Source of the DNA: Rugamonas brunnea
GTDB lineage: Bacteria; Pseudomonadota; Gammaproteobacteria; Burkholderiales; Burkholderiaceae_D
Assembly (NCBI RefSeq): GCF_014042345.1
Contig: NZ_JACEZT010000006.1
Location: forward strand, 248,001-312,000
Direction: 5' to 3'
DNA length: 64,000 nt
Shown piece by piece: positions 1 to 7,521 of the stretch (position 1 is its first letter; the number at the start of each line of letters is the position of its first letter). The translations under genes were made by a program, and so were the position numbers. Below the pieces are notes generated by a model, which was not told the origin of the DNA, did no database searches, and saw only the letters and a list, made by a program, of their open reading frames with translations.

Positions 1-1559
1 GCTTGCCCGTGATGGTGAAGGCGGCCGCTGGCGGTGGCGGGCGTGGCATGCGTCTGGTGCAGGATGAGGCGCAACTCGCCGCCGCCATCGTCTCCGCGCG
101 CAGCGAAGCCGCCAATGCCTTCGGCGATGGTCAGCTGCTGATCGAAAAGGCCGTGCTCAATGCGCGCCACGTGGAGATCCAGGTGTTCGGCGACCGGCAC
201 GGCAATGTCGTCCACATCGGCGAGCGCGATTGCTCGGTCCAGCGCCGTCACCAGAAAGTGGTGGAGGAGTGCCCCAGTCCTGCCGTGGACGACGTGCTGC
301 GCATGCGCATGGGCGCGGCCGCCGTGGCCGCCGCGCGCGCGGTGCGCTACGTGGGCGCGGGCACAGTGGAATTCATGCTGGCCGGGGACGGGCAGTTCTA
401 CTTCCTGGAGATGAACACGCGGCTGCAGGTCGAGCATCCTGTGACCGAGATCGTATACGACCTTGATCTGGTGGAATGGCAGTTGCGCGTGGCGCAGGGG
501 GAGCCTTTGCCACTTGCGCAGGATGCGTTGCTGGCGCGACGCAAAGGCTGGGCCATCGAGGTGCGTCTGTGCACGGAGGAGCCGGCCCATGGTTTCGTGC
601 CGCAGACGGGAACCTTGCTGGCGTGGCGGCCGGCGGCGGGACCGCGGATGCGCATCGACCACGGCTTGCGCGAGGGCGGCGTGATCGCGCCACATTATGA
701 TTCCATGCAGGCCAAGCTGATCGCCAGCGGCGGCGACCGCGAACAGGCGCGCCGCACGCTGCTGCGGATGCTGGACGAGACGGTGCTGTTGGGTGTCGCG
801 AGCAACCGGGATTTCCTGCGGCAGGTTGTCGCGCATCCGGCCTTCGCATCGGGTACGTTCTCGACGGATTTCATCGCCCGTCACTTCCCGGCAGGTCAGT
901 TGACCGCCGCGTTGGCGGGCGACAAAGTGCACCGTGCCTTGGCCGCGCTGCTGTTCTACCGGCAGGATGCCGATGTGCTGGCCCAAAGTGCGGGGCTCGA
1001 TGGTGAGCTGATCGCGTGGCAAAGCTCCGCGTCCGCCGAAGTGCCGGTGCGGCTTAAATGCGGCGACAGCGTGGCCAGGACCAGCGTACGCCCGTGTGGC
1101 GGTGGACGCTATGAAGTTCAGTCGGAGGAGGGCGGCGTCACGCTGGAACTGGACTGCGCTGGCCCGGTTGTTCGTTTTGTTCAAGATGGCGTGGCGCAGA
1201 CTGCGTACGTTGCGCGCGCCGGTACGACGCTGTGGCTAAGCTGCCGGGGCGCGACGTGCGCCTATGAAGACGTGACGCTGGCGCCCGCCGTCCGCAGCGA
1301 TGCCGCCAGCGATGGCCGCGTGCTTGCGCCGATGGATGGCAAGATCATTGCGGTGCTGATGGAGGCCGGCGCGGTTGTCGCGAAGGGGCAAGTGCTGGCC
1401 GTGCTGGAAGCAATGAAGATGGAGTTTTCCGTGACCAGCCAGGTGGACGGCGTGATCGACAACATGCCCTGCAAGGTCGGCCAGCAAGTCAAGGCCCGCC
1501 AGTTACTGATGACGGTGCGGGGCCATGTCCCCGGATCGGGGACGGAATCGGGCACATAA
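1..1559 (+). CDS. Biotin-dependent acyl-CoA carboxylase alpha subunit (5' truncated)
   Basis: The reading frame is open to the left edge, so the N-terminal part of the biotin carboxylase is missing. The visible 518 residues start inside the ATP-grasp domain at the Gly-rich ATP loop (KAAAGGGGRGMR). They continue through EMNTRLQVEHPVTE, the biotin carboxylase C-terminal domain, and a C-terminal biotinyl domain with the carrier motif EAMKME (lysine at visible residue 472). Fusing carboxylase and carrier in one chain is typical of methylcrotonyl-CoA or propionyl-CoA carboxylase alpha subunits, which carboxylate biotin with ATP and bicarbonate. Which acyl-CoA is used cannot be told without the beta subunit, which lies outside the window. 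The last ~13 residues (RGHVPGSGTESGT) overlap a GC palindrome and look like an acquired tail. Confidence 0.9.
   Translation, partial: LPVMVKAAAGGGGRGMRLVQDEAQLAAAIVSARSEAANAFGDGQLLIEKAVLNARHVEIQVFGDRHGNVVHIGERDCSVQRRHQKVVEECPSPAVDDVLRMRMGAAAVAAARAVRYVGAGTVEFMLAGDGQFYFLEMNTRLQVEHPVTEIVYDLDLVEWQLRVAQGEPLPLAQDALLARRKGWAIEVRLCTEEPAHGFVPQTGTLLAWRPAAGPRMRIDHGLREGGVIAPHYDSMQAKLIASGGDREQARRTLLRMLDETVLLGVASNRDFLRQVVAHPAFASGTFSTDFIARHFPAGQLTAALAGDKVHRALAALLFYRQDADVLAQSAGLDGELIAWQSSASAEVPVRLKCGDSVARTSVRPCGGGRYEVQSEEGGVTLELDCAGPVVRFVQDGVAQTAYVARAGTTLWLSCRGATCAYEDVTLAPAVRSDAASDGRVLAPMDGKIIAVLMEAGAVVAKGQVLAVLEAMKMEFSVTSQVDGVIDNMPCKVGQQVKARQLLMTVRGHVPGSGTESGT
1527..1543. repeat. Short GC palindrome at the 3' end of the carboxylase gene
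   Basis: GTCCCCG and CGGGGAC form a perfect 7-bp stem around the 3-base loop GAT. It lies inside the last codons of the carboxylase gene, 14 bases before its stop codon. No T-run follows, so it is not a classical terminator. It resembles small REP-type palindromes, but only this copy was noticed here. Confidence 0.45.
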
Positions 1560-1588
1560 CAAAATTCTCCGGCACCGGGGCGGTCGAT

Positions 1589-2470
1589 TCAAGCCGGCGC
1601 GTGCTGGGCGACCGTCTCCAGCACCACATCGCGCAGCCGTCCGACCACCGGGCCGGGGTCCGCTTCGCTGAACAGGAGGTCCAGCCCGACCTTGGGCAGC
1701 GTGGGCAGGGCCGGCGTATCGTGCGTGCGCAGCCGCGATGGCAAGCCCACCTCCGTGCGCACCGTCACCCCCAGCCCCGCCGCCACGGCAGCCCACACGC
1801 CGCCCAGACTGGGACTGGTGAACGCCACACGCCAGGCGATGCCGGCTTTATCCAGCGCCTGGGTGGCCGCCGTGCGCATCAGGCAAGGCGCGTCGAACAG
1901 CACCAGCGGCAAGGGCTCCGGACCGGCGATCAATGACTGCGGATCGCAGTCTTGCGCGCCTATCCAGCGCATCGGCGTTTCGCCCACCGCTTCGGCATGC
2001 GGACGAAGCGCGCCAGCGTTCCAGGCCAGCGCCAGGTCCAGCTGTCCGGCCGTGATCTGCTCCACCAGCACCGCATTGCGCGCCACGCGCGCTTCTATCC
2101 GCAGCTTCGGGTGGGCGCGGGCGAAGCGGCCCAGCACATCGGTCAGAATGTGCTCGCCAAAATCCTCCTGCATGCCGAGCCGGATGCTGCCGGCCAGCTC
2201 CACGCCGCGCACGGCCGTCGCCGCCTCGTCGTTCAGCTCCAACAGGCGGCGCGCATAGCCGAGCAGCGATTCGCCGGCCGCCGTCGTCGCCATGCCGCGC
2301 CCCGCTTTGCGCAGCACGGGCGTGCCCAGTTGGTCTTCCAGCTTCTTGAGCTGGGCGCTCACGGCCGACGTGGAGCGGCCCAGCCGGTCGGCCGCCTTGG
2401 CGAAGCTGCCCAGGTCCACGCCTGTGACAAAGCAGCGCAGGATGTCGAGGTCGAAGGTGATTCTCCGCAT
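1589..2470 (-). CDS. LysR-family transcriptional regulator
   Basis: A 293-residue LysR-type regulator with an N-terminal winged helix-turn-helix (FAKAADRLGRSTSAVSAQLK, about residues 20-40) and a C-terminal effector-binding domain. The start at 2470 (MRRITFDLD) fits the family best. The upstream in-frame ATG at 2503 would add 11 residues and make the coding sequence cover one of two palindromic sites that look like this regulator's operator. The gene diverges from the decarboxylase/tautomerase/DUF4865 operon starting at 2576, the usual layout for a LysR regulator and its target. The inducer is unknown; a phenolic or muconolactone-like compound would suit the neighbours. Confidence 0.9.
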   Translation of the reverse strand: MRRITFDLDILRCFVTGVDLGSFAKAADRLGRSTSAVSAQLKKLEDQLGTPVLRKAGRGMATTAAGESLLGYARRLLELNDEAATAVRGVELAGSIRLGMQEDFGEHILTDVLGRFARAHPKLRIEARVARNAVLVEQITAGQLDLALAWNAGALRPHAEAVGETPMRWIGAQDCDPQSLIAGPEPLPLVLFDAPCLMRTAATQALDKAGIAWRVAFTSPSLGGVWAAVAAGLGVTVRTEVGLPSRLRTHDTPALPTLPKVGLDLLFSEADPGPVVGRLRDVVLETVAQHAPA

Positions 2471-2475
2471 GATTG

Positions 2476-2521
2476 TCCTGATTTTCGGGATTGTCTGTTC
2501 CAATATTCCTGATTTTCAGGA
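2476..2521. promoter_or_regulatory. Tandem palindromic operator between LysR gene and its target operon
   Basis: Two near-identical 15-base sites lie in the 105-bp divergent spacer: TCCTGATTTTCGGGA at 2476-2490 and TCCTGATTTTCAGGA at 2507-2521. The second is a perfect inverted repeat (TCCTGA / TCAGGA). Their starts are 31 bp apart, about three helical turns, so dimers bound at both would face the same side. This arrangement fits cooperative LysR tetramer binding. The role is inferred from position and symmetry. Confidence 0.65.
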
Positions 2522-2575
2522 TTAAGATAGTCGCGTATCGTGTCCTTGTCAATTCAACGCAGGGAGATCGATCCA

Positions 2576-2887
2576 ATGACCACCGCTTCCACCGCAGGAC
2601 AGCAAAGCATGGGCGCCATCGCCCCCAAACTGGCCGAGCTGACCGACAAGGTCCTGTTCGACGATGTGTGGCAGCGCCCCGGCTTGTCGCTGCGCGACCG
2701 CAGCATGGTCACGGTGGCGGCGCTGGTGGCCATGTACCGCATCGAACAACTGCCGTTCCATCTGACCCGGGCGCTGGAGAACGGCGTCACGCGCGACGAA
2801 CTGGTGGAGCTCATCACCCACCTGGCGTTTTATTCCGGCTGGCCCACGGCGGCATCGGCCATCAACCTGCTGAAGCAAATACACTGA
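2576..2887 (+). CDS. Carboxymuconolactone decarboxylase-like protein
   Basis: A small all-helical protein of 103 residues of the carboxymuconolactone decarboxylase (CMD/AhpD-like) family. The conserved stretch covers SLRDRSMVTVAALVAMYR to ELITHLAFYSGWPTA, about residues 35-90. It has no cysteines, so it lacks the CxxC of the AhpD peroxidase branch and sits nearer the CMD branch. The ATG at 2576 is chosen because AGGGAG precedes it by nine bases; an in-frame ATG at 2540 lacks such a site. It is the first gene of a three-gene operon with a tautomerase and a DUF4865 protein. CMD proteins act in protocatechuate degradation, but none of the other genes of that route are nearby, so the substrate is open. 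Confidence 0.85.
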   Translation: MTTASTAGQQSMGAIAPKLAELTDKVLFDDVWQRPGLSLRDRSMVTVAALVAMYRIEQLPFHLTRALENGVTRDELVELITHLAFYSGWPTAASAINLLKQIH

Positions 2888-2898
2888 AGGAGTACATC

Positions 2899-3318
2899 AT
2901 GCCCATGAGCCGCATTTCGCTGTTGAAGGGGAAGTCGCCCGAGTACCTGCGGGCCGTGTCGGACAGCCTGCACCAGGCGCTGGTGGATACGTTCGGCGTG
3001 CCGGCGGACGACCGCTTCCAGGTGTTCCACCAGCACGAAGCGTATGAAATGAGCTTCGACCGCCACTACATGGCCGGCCCCCGCTCGGACGACTACATGC
3101 TGATCAACGTCACGGCAGGCCGCGCCCGCAGCACGGCGGTCAAGCAAGCGTTCTACGGCCGGCTGGTCGCCTTGCTGGCCGAATCGCCGGGCGTGCGGCC
3201 GCAGGACGTCATGGTCGTCATCACCACCACCCAGGCCGACGACTGGTCGTTCGGCGGCGGCGAGCTGTATGCGCCGGGCGCCGCATGGCAGAACGCGATG
3301 GCGGAGGCGCAGCCATGA
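2899..3318 (+). CDS. Tautomerase-family protein
   Basis: A 139-residue tautomerase-superfamily protein (MIF/4-oxalocrotonate tautomerase fold). The chain begins Met-Pro; once Met is removed, Pro1 would be the catalytic base typical of the superfamily. GGAG lies a few bases upstream of the ATG, and the gap to the preceding CMD gene is 11 bases. The 3' end overlaps the next start as ATGA. With the CMD-like neighbour it could process enol/keto intermediates of an aromatic or halogenated compound, but nothing here identifies the substrate. A longer in-frame reading from 2491 runs through the upstream operator and is not credible. Confidence 0.85.
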   Translation: MPMSRISLLKGKSPEYLRAVSDSLHQALVDTFGVPADDRFQVFHQHEAYEMSFDRHYMAGPRSDDYMLINVTAGRARSTAVKQAFYGRLVALLAESPGVRPQDVMVVITTTQADDWSFGGGELYAPGAAWQNAMAEAQP

Positions 3319-3869
3319 TCGCGATGCAGTACAGCTTTGTGCTGCCGGCCGACTACGACATGGAAATCATCCGCCACCGGATCGCCAGCAAGGGCCCCAT
3401 GCTGGACGATTTCCCCGGGCTGGCGTTCAAGGCTTACCTGAGCGCGGACCGCAACCGTGGCGGCACGGCCGAGAACCTGTATGCGCCGTTCTACCTGTGG
3501 CGCCAGCCGGAGGCCATGCATGCCTTCCTCAACGGCGCAGGATTCGCGGGCGTGGCGCAGGCCTTCGGCTGGCCGTCGATCAAGACGTGGACCGTGTGGC
3601 ACAGCTGGATGGCGGAAGACGTGGCACAAGCCCGCCACGCGCGCCGCATCATCAAGCCGATCGCGCCTTACACGGCCCTGGCGGCGCTGCGCGAGCAGGA
3701 GCAGGCGGAGGTGGGCGCGCTGCGCGACAGTGGCGCACTGGCCGTGGTGGTGGGCTTTGAACCGGGCAACTGGTCGCTGGTGCAGTTCTCCCTGTGGCGC
3801 GACGCGGTCGAGGCACCGTTGCTACCGCACGAGCAGCGTTACGAGGTGGGCCACCTGTCCTTGCCCTGA
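3315..3869 (+). CDS. DUF4865 family protein
   Basis: A 184-residue protein matching my recollection of the DUF4865 family, which often follows CMD/tautomerase genes under a LysR regulator. The start overlaps the tautomerase stop (ATGA), so translation is probably coupled; a second Met at codon 4 is an alternative. It has no signal peptide or membrane segment. The N-terminal half (MQYSFVLPADYDMEIIRHRI, then FPGLAFKAYL and LYAPFYLWR) is like a dimeric alpha/beta-barrel monooxygenase-type domain, but this is only an impression. The function is unknown. Confidence 0.75.
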   Translation: MIAMQYSFVLPADYDMEIIRHRIASKGPMLDDFPGLAFKAYLSADRNRGGTAENLYAPFYLWRQPEAMHAFLNGAGFAGVAQAFGWPSIKTWTVWHSWMAEDVAQARHARRIIKPIAPYTALAALREQEQAEVGALRDSGALAVVVGFEPGNWSLVQFSLWRDAVEAPLLPHEQRYEVGHLSLP

Positions 3870-3922
3870 ACCTTACGGCCGGTGCCAACGCGTGAACGCG
3901 GTTGTTGGCACCGATCCCGGCC

Positions 3923-3936
3923 CGGTTTGGTACACT
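3923..3936 (+). promoter_or_regulatory. Candidate extended -10 promoter for the DUF455 gene
   Basis: The sequence TTTGGTACACT ending at 3936 contains TG-N-TACACT, an extended -10 element, 29 bases upstream of the start at 3965. A TTGGCA at 3905-3910 could be a -35 but the spacer is 20 bases. It is the only promoter-like sequence in the 95-bp gap. Confidence 0.35.
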
Positions 3937-3964
3937 GCGCGCTTTTCTGCGATCGGGATCGAGC

Positions 3965-4765
3965 ATGGGGTTGCCAAATGAATTACGCGCGTGGGCGCTG
4001 CACTGCCTGTTGACGTGCGACCCGCAAGCCAAGGTGGCCGCTGTGGCCGCGATGGCTGCCGCCCATGCGGATGGCGCCTGCACGCTTGATGTGGATGCTG
4101 TGCTGGACGCGCCGGACGGTATCCCCGGCCGTCCCGACCGGCCCGAACTGGTGCTACCGCGCCTCGTCGGCCGCCGTTCGATGGTGACGGTGGAGGGGCG
4201 CGCGATGTTGGTGCACGCGCTGGCCCACATCGAATTCAACGCCGTCAACCTGGCGCTCGACGCGCTGTGGCGTTTCCCCGGTCTGCCGCAGCAGTACTAC
4301 ACGGACTGGCTGCGCGTGGCGCGCGAGGAGGCCATCCATTACGCGCTGCTGGCCGAGCACCTGCGCACGCTGGGCCATGCCTATGGCGATTTCTCCGCCC
4401 ACGGCAGCCTGTGGGAGATGGTGGAAAAGACCTGCGGCGACCCGCTGGCCCGCATGGCGCTGGTGCCACGCACGCTGGAGGCGCGGGGGCTGGACGCGAT
4501 CCCGCCGTTGCGCGCCAAGCTGGCCCAGGCCGGCGACGACGCGGCCGCCGGCATTCTGGACATCATCCTGCGCGACGAAATCGGCCACGTGGAGATCGGC
4601 AATCGCTGGTACTTTTATTTATGCAGCCAGCGCGGCGTGGACCCGGTCACGACGTACGACGCGCTGCTGGTGCGCTACAAGGCGCCGCCCGTGCGCGGTC
4701 CGTTCAACGTGGCGGCCCGCCGCCAGGCCGGCTTCACGGACGGGGAACTGGAGGCGTGGTCGTGA
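3965..4765 (+). CDS. DUF455 ferritin-like protein
   Basis: A 266-residue protein of the DUF455 family, predicted to form a ferritin-like four-helix bundle. Candidate metal ligands are in HALAHIEFNAVNLALD (about residues 80-95), REEAIHYALLAEHL (about 121-134) and LRDEIGHVEIGN (about 202-213). These give the spaced Glu/His pairs expected of a diiron carboxylate site. The start at 3965 (MGLPNELRAW) is preferred; upstream in-frame codons cover the promoter-like sequence. It stands alone between the DUF4865 operon and the two-component system. The family's substrate is not established. Confidence 0.8.
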   Translation: MGLPNELRAWALHCLLTCDPQAKVAAVAAMAAAHADGACTLDVDAVLDAPDGIPGRPDRPELVLPRLVGRRSMVTVEGRAMLVHALAHIEFNAVNLALDALWRFPGLPQQYYTDWLRVAREEAIHYALLAEHLRTLGHAYGDFSAHGSLWEMVEKTCGDPLARMALVPRTLEARGLDAIPPLRAKLAQAGDDAAAGILDIILRDEIGHVEIGNRWYFYLCSQRGVDPVTTYDALLVRYKAPPVRGPFNVAARRQAGFTDGELEAWS

Positions 4766-4865
4766 GCCGCCCAGCCTCCGCAGTCGCGTCCGCGCGCTAT
4801 CTTTGCACCCGCCCCATGTTGTATGATTTCGCTCTGTAACACCCTGACGAACCACGGAGGCACCG

Positions 4866-5564
4866 TTGCATTGCCTGGTCATTGAAGACGAAACCGACAC
4901 CGCGCGCTATATCTGCAAAGGTTTGCGCGAGGCCGGCTATACGGTGACGGCCTGCGCCACCGGGCAGGAGGGGCTGGACTACGCCATCGGCGCGGAATGG
5001 GACATCATCGTCATGGACCGCATGCTGCCGGGCGGCATAGACGGCCTGGCCATCGTCGAACGGCTGCGGGCGCTGGGCAAGCAGACCCCCGTCATCATTG
5101 TCAGTGCGCTCACCAATATTGAACAGCGTGTGTCGGGCCTGCGTGGCGGGGCCGACGATTACCTGTCCAAACCGTTCGCCTTTTCGGAACTGCTGGCCCG
5201 CATCGAAGCGCTGCTGCGGCGCGCCGTGCCGGGCCAGGACGGCACCCAGTTGCAAGTGGCCGACCTGAAGCTGGACTTGCGCGCCATGCGCGCCACGCGC
5301 GACGGCCGCGCCATCGCCCTGCAGCCGCGCGAATACCGGCTGCTGGAATACCTGATGCGCCACGAAGGCCAGGTGGTGACCCGCACCATGCTGCTGGAAG
5401 CCGTGTGGGACTACCATTTCGACCCGCAGACCAACGTGATCGACGTGCAGATCAGCCGCCTGCGCACCAAGATCGACAAGGATTTCCCCACTGCGCTGAT
5501 TCACACGCTGCGCGGCATCGGTTACTGCCTGTCGGCGCGGCCGCCTGAAGCCGGCCATGCTTAA
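4866..5564 (+). CDS. OmpR-family response regulator of a metal-type two-component system
   Basis: A 232-residue response regulator: receiver domain at residues 1-115 (acidic pair in VIEDE, phospho-acceptor Asp51 in VMDRMLPG, Lys in SKPF) and winged-helix DNA-binding domain at about 130-225 (LQPREYRLLEYL, TNVIDVQISRLRTKID). The start is TTG with ACGGAGG five bases upstream; no ATG fits the family's N-terminus. It overlaps the kinase gene by eight bases, so the two are co-translated. It most resembles the CzcR/CopR/CusR group. The RND efflux genes that follow and the palindrome between them support a role in metal-induced efflux. Confidence 0.9.
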   Translation: MHCLVIEDETDTARYICKGLREAGYTVTACATGQEGLDYAIGAEWDIIVMDRMLPGGIDGLAIVERLRALGKQTPVIIVSALTNIEQRVSGLRGGADDYLSKPFAFSELLARIEALLRRAVPGQDGTQLQVADLKLDLRAMRATRDGRAIALQPREYRLLEYLMRHEGQVVTRTMLLEAVWDYHFDPQTNVIDVQISRLRTKIDKDFPTALIHTLRGIGYCLSARPPEAGHA

Positions 5565-6927
5565 GCTGCGCGGCTCCATCGCCGCCAAGCTGGTGCTCGG
5601 TTACGGCGTGCTGGGCATGGTGTCCATGGTCGCCGTGTCGGCCGTCTTCTACGTTGGCACCATCGGGGTGCTGGACCAGAATATCGACGGCCGCATCATC
5701 GCGCTGTCGGACCGCTTGCTGGCCCAGGGCCACGAAAACAGCGCCGCATTGGCCGTCGAGGTGCGTCGCCAGCTCAGCGACGGCATCGACAGCGACCGGG
5801 AGATTTTCCTGCTGCAGCGGGGCGATGGCCATGTCCTGGCCGGCAACCTGAGCGCATGGCCGGGCCGCTTCGAAGGCGCGCTGCAAAGCGCCGACGTGGT
5901 GCGCGACGGTCGCATCACGCCGGCCCGCCTGCATCGCCGCCTGCTGCCCGACGGTTCGCTGCTGATCGTGGGCCGCGACCTGAGCGAACAGGAGGCGATC
6001 CGCGCCCTGGTGTGGCGCGCGCTGGTGTCGGGCGCCGTGCTGTCGCTGCTGTTCACGGTGGCCGGCGCGCTGCTGTTCCGGCGCCAGATCGAGATCCGCC
6101 TGGGCGCGATCCGCCGCACGGCGGAGCAGATTGAAGCCGGTGACCTGAGCCGCCGCATCCCCGTGCGCGGCGACGACGAATTCGCGCGCCTGAACGGCGA
6201 TATCAACCGCATGCTGGACCACATCGAATTATTGATGGACGGCGTGCGCCATGTGTCCGACGCCATTGCCCACGACCTGCGCACGCCGCTGGGCCGGGTG
6301 CGGGGCAAGCTGGAGGATGCGCTGCGCCACGCGCGCGAGGCAGGCGTGCTGGAAGGGGCGGCGCGCGACGCGATTGACGACATCGATGACCTGATCCGCC
6401 TGTTCGAACGCCTGCTGCAAATCGCAGAAGCGGAATCGGGCGTGCGCGCGCGGCTGTTCGAAAGCGTGGACCTGAGCCGGGTGGCCGAAGACCTGGCCGA
6501 GATGTACGAGGCCAGCGCCGAGGAAGCGGGGGCCAGGCTGTCGCTGGCGCTGGCGCCGCAGGCCGTGGTGCTGGGCGACCGCAACCTGCTGGCCAGCGCC
6601 GTGTCCAGCCTGCTCGACAATGCGCTCAAGTACGCGGGGCAGGGCGCCGCCATCGTGCTCGGCACCAGCGTCCGTGACGGCAAGGCGGCGATCACCGTGG
6701 GCGACAATGGCCCCGGCATACCCGCTTCGGAACTGGGGCGGGTGACGGAACGCTTCTACCGGCTCGACCAGAGCCGCAACCTGCCCGGCAATGGCCTGGG
6801 CCTGTCCATCGTGCAGGCGACGGCCGCCCTGCACGGCGGTGCGCTGGAACTGGCCGACCACCAACCGGGCCTGCTGGCGCGCATCGTGCTGCCGGCCGCC
6901 CCACCCGAGGCAAACCCCGGGGCCTGA
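5557..6927 (+). CDS. Sensor histidine kinase, partner of the upstream regulator
   Basis: A 456-residue membrane kinase. One membrane segment lies near residues 11-32 and a second near 150-172, enclosing a periplasmic sensor domain of about 115 residues. HAMP follows (about 172-228), then the dimerisation domain with phospho-acceptor His239 in AHDLRTPLGRVRGKLE, and the ATPase domain with N box LLDNALKYA, G1 VGDNGPGIP and G2 GNGLGLSI. Nearby genes make a metal ion in the periplasm the likely signal. The sensor domain shows no obvious His or Cys cluster, so the ligand cannot be read from sequence. Confidence 0.9.
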   Translation: MLKLRGSIAAKLVLGYGVLGMVSMVAVSAVFYVGTIGVLDQNIDGRIIALSDRLLAQGHENSAALAVEVRRQLSDGIDSDREIFLLQRGDGHVLAGNLSAWPGRFEGALQSADVVRDGRITPARLHRRLLPDGSLLIVGRDLSEQEAIRALVWRALVSGAVLSLLFTVAGALLFRRQIEIRLGAIRRTAEQIEAGDLSRRIPVRGDDEFARLNGDINRMLDHIELLMDGVRHVSDAIAHDLRTPLGRVRGKLEDALRHAREAGVLEGAARDAIDDIDDLIRLFERLLQIAEAESGVRARLFESVDLSRVAEDLAEMYEASAEEAGARLSLALAPQAVVLGDRNLLASAVSSLLDNALKYAGQGAAIVLGTSVRDGKAAITVGDNGPGIPASELGRVTERFYRLDQSRNLPGNGLGLSIVQATAALHGGALELADHQPGLLARIVLPAAPPEANPGA

Positions 6928-6957
6928 CCCTCTGTCCTGCCCCTTCTGCGCGCTACC

Positions 6958-6996
6958 TTACCAATTTGTAATGTCCGCGCAAGGTTGCGGTAATGT
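6958..6996 (+). promoter_or_regulatory. Candidate metal-responsive operator and promoter of the efflux operon
   Basis: TTACCAATTTGTAA at 6958-6971 is a nearly perfect palindrome (TTAC-N6-GTAA) of the type known to bind CopR/CusR/CzcR regulators. A -10-like TAATGT lies at 6991-6996, and the TTGTAA half-site could serve as an activator-dependent -35 with a 19-base spacer. The site is 84 bases upstream of the first gene after the two-component pair. Regulation is inferred. Confidence 0.6.
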
Positions 6997-7079
6997 GCCG
7001 CCCCTTACCATCTCTCCGCGCCGCCGTATCGGGTGGCGAGTTCGCGCCGGCCGCCGCCGTCGCCTTACGCGGAGCAGAC

Positions 7080-7454
7080 ATGAACACCACCCCCTTCACC
7101 TTGCTGGCCCTGGCCGCCGCCCTCGCGTGTGCCGCCTGCGCGCCGCTGCCGGCCGCGCATGACGTGGACTGGAAGAACGGCGCCCGCCACGGCTGGGTCT
7201 CCGGCTTCTACGACGCCAGCACCCCGCGCAGCGAATTGCCGCGCTGCCTGGCCAGCGTGACCGCCGAGGAGCTGGCCAACCACCGCTTTGTGCGCATCGA
7301 CTACCGCCATTCGCGCCGCATGATGGTGGAAGTGGGCGAACTGCCCGGCGATATGCCCGTCAAGCTCGGTGACCGCGTCGAGCTGTGGCCGCAGGATTGC
7401 GACCAGGGCAAGCTGTCGCGCATCTCGCGCGTGATGCCGCCGCCGGCCGCCTGA
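7080..7454 (+). CDS. Small exported protein preceding the RND efflux genes
   Basis: A 124-residue protein not recognised as a named family. It starts with a signal sequence (MNTTPFTLLALAAALACAAC) whose Cys-rich end resembles a lipobox, so it may be a lipoprotein. The mature part is short, with a conserved-looking core (RHGWVSGFYDA, HRFVRIDYRHSRRMMVEVGEL) and a C-terminal segment with KLGDRVELWPQDC that looks like a small beta-barrel. GGAG lies eight bases before the ATG. It is first in line behind the palindromic operator, 67 bases before the outer-membrane factor gene, so it may be an accessory factor of the metal response. Confidence 0.7.
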   Translation: MNTTPFTLLALAAALACAACAPLPAAHDVDWKNGARHGWVSGFYDASTPRSELPRCLASVTAEELANHRFVRIDYRHSRRMMVEVGELPGDMPVKLGDRVELWPQDCDQGKLSRISRVMPPPAA

Positions 7455-7521
7455 CGTTCCGTTACGCCCATCCACCGGGGCGCCGCCTGCCGGTGGGCGC
7501 CCGCAACCGATTGCTGCAACC

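Noticed and set aside
6993..7079. Upstream extension of the small exported protein
   Set aside because: The extended leader is Arg-rich, lies over the promoter region and lacks a ribosome site; the start at 7080 has one and gives a proper signal peptide.
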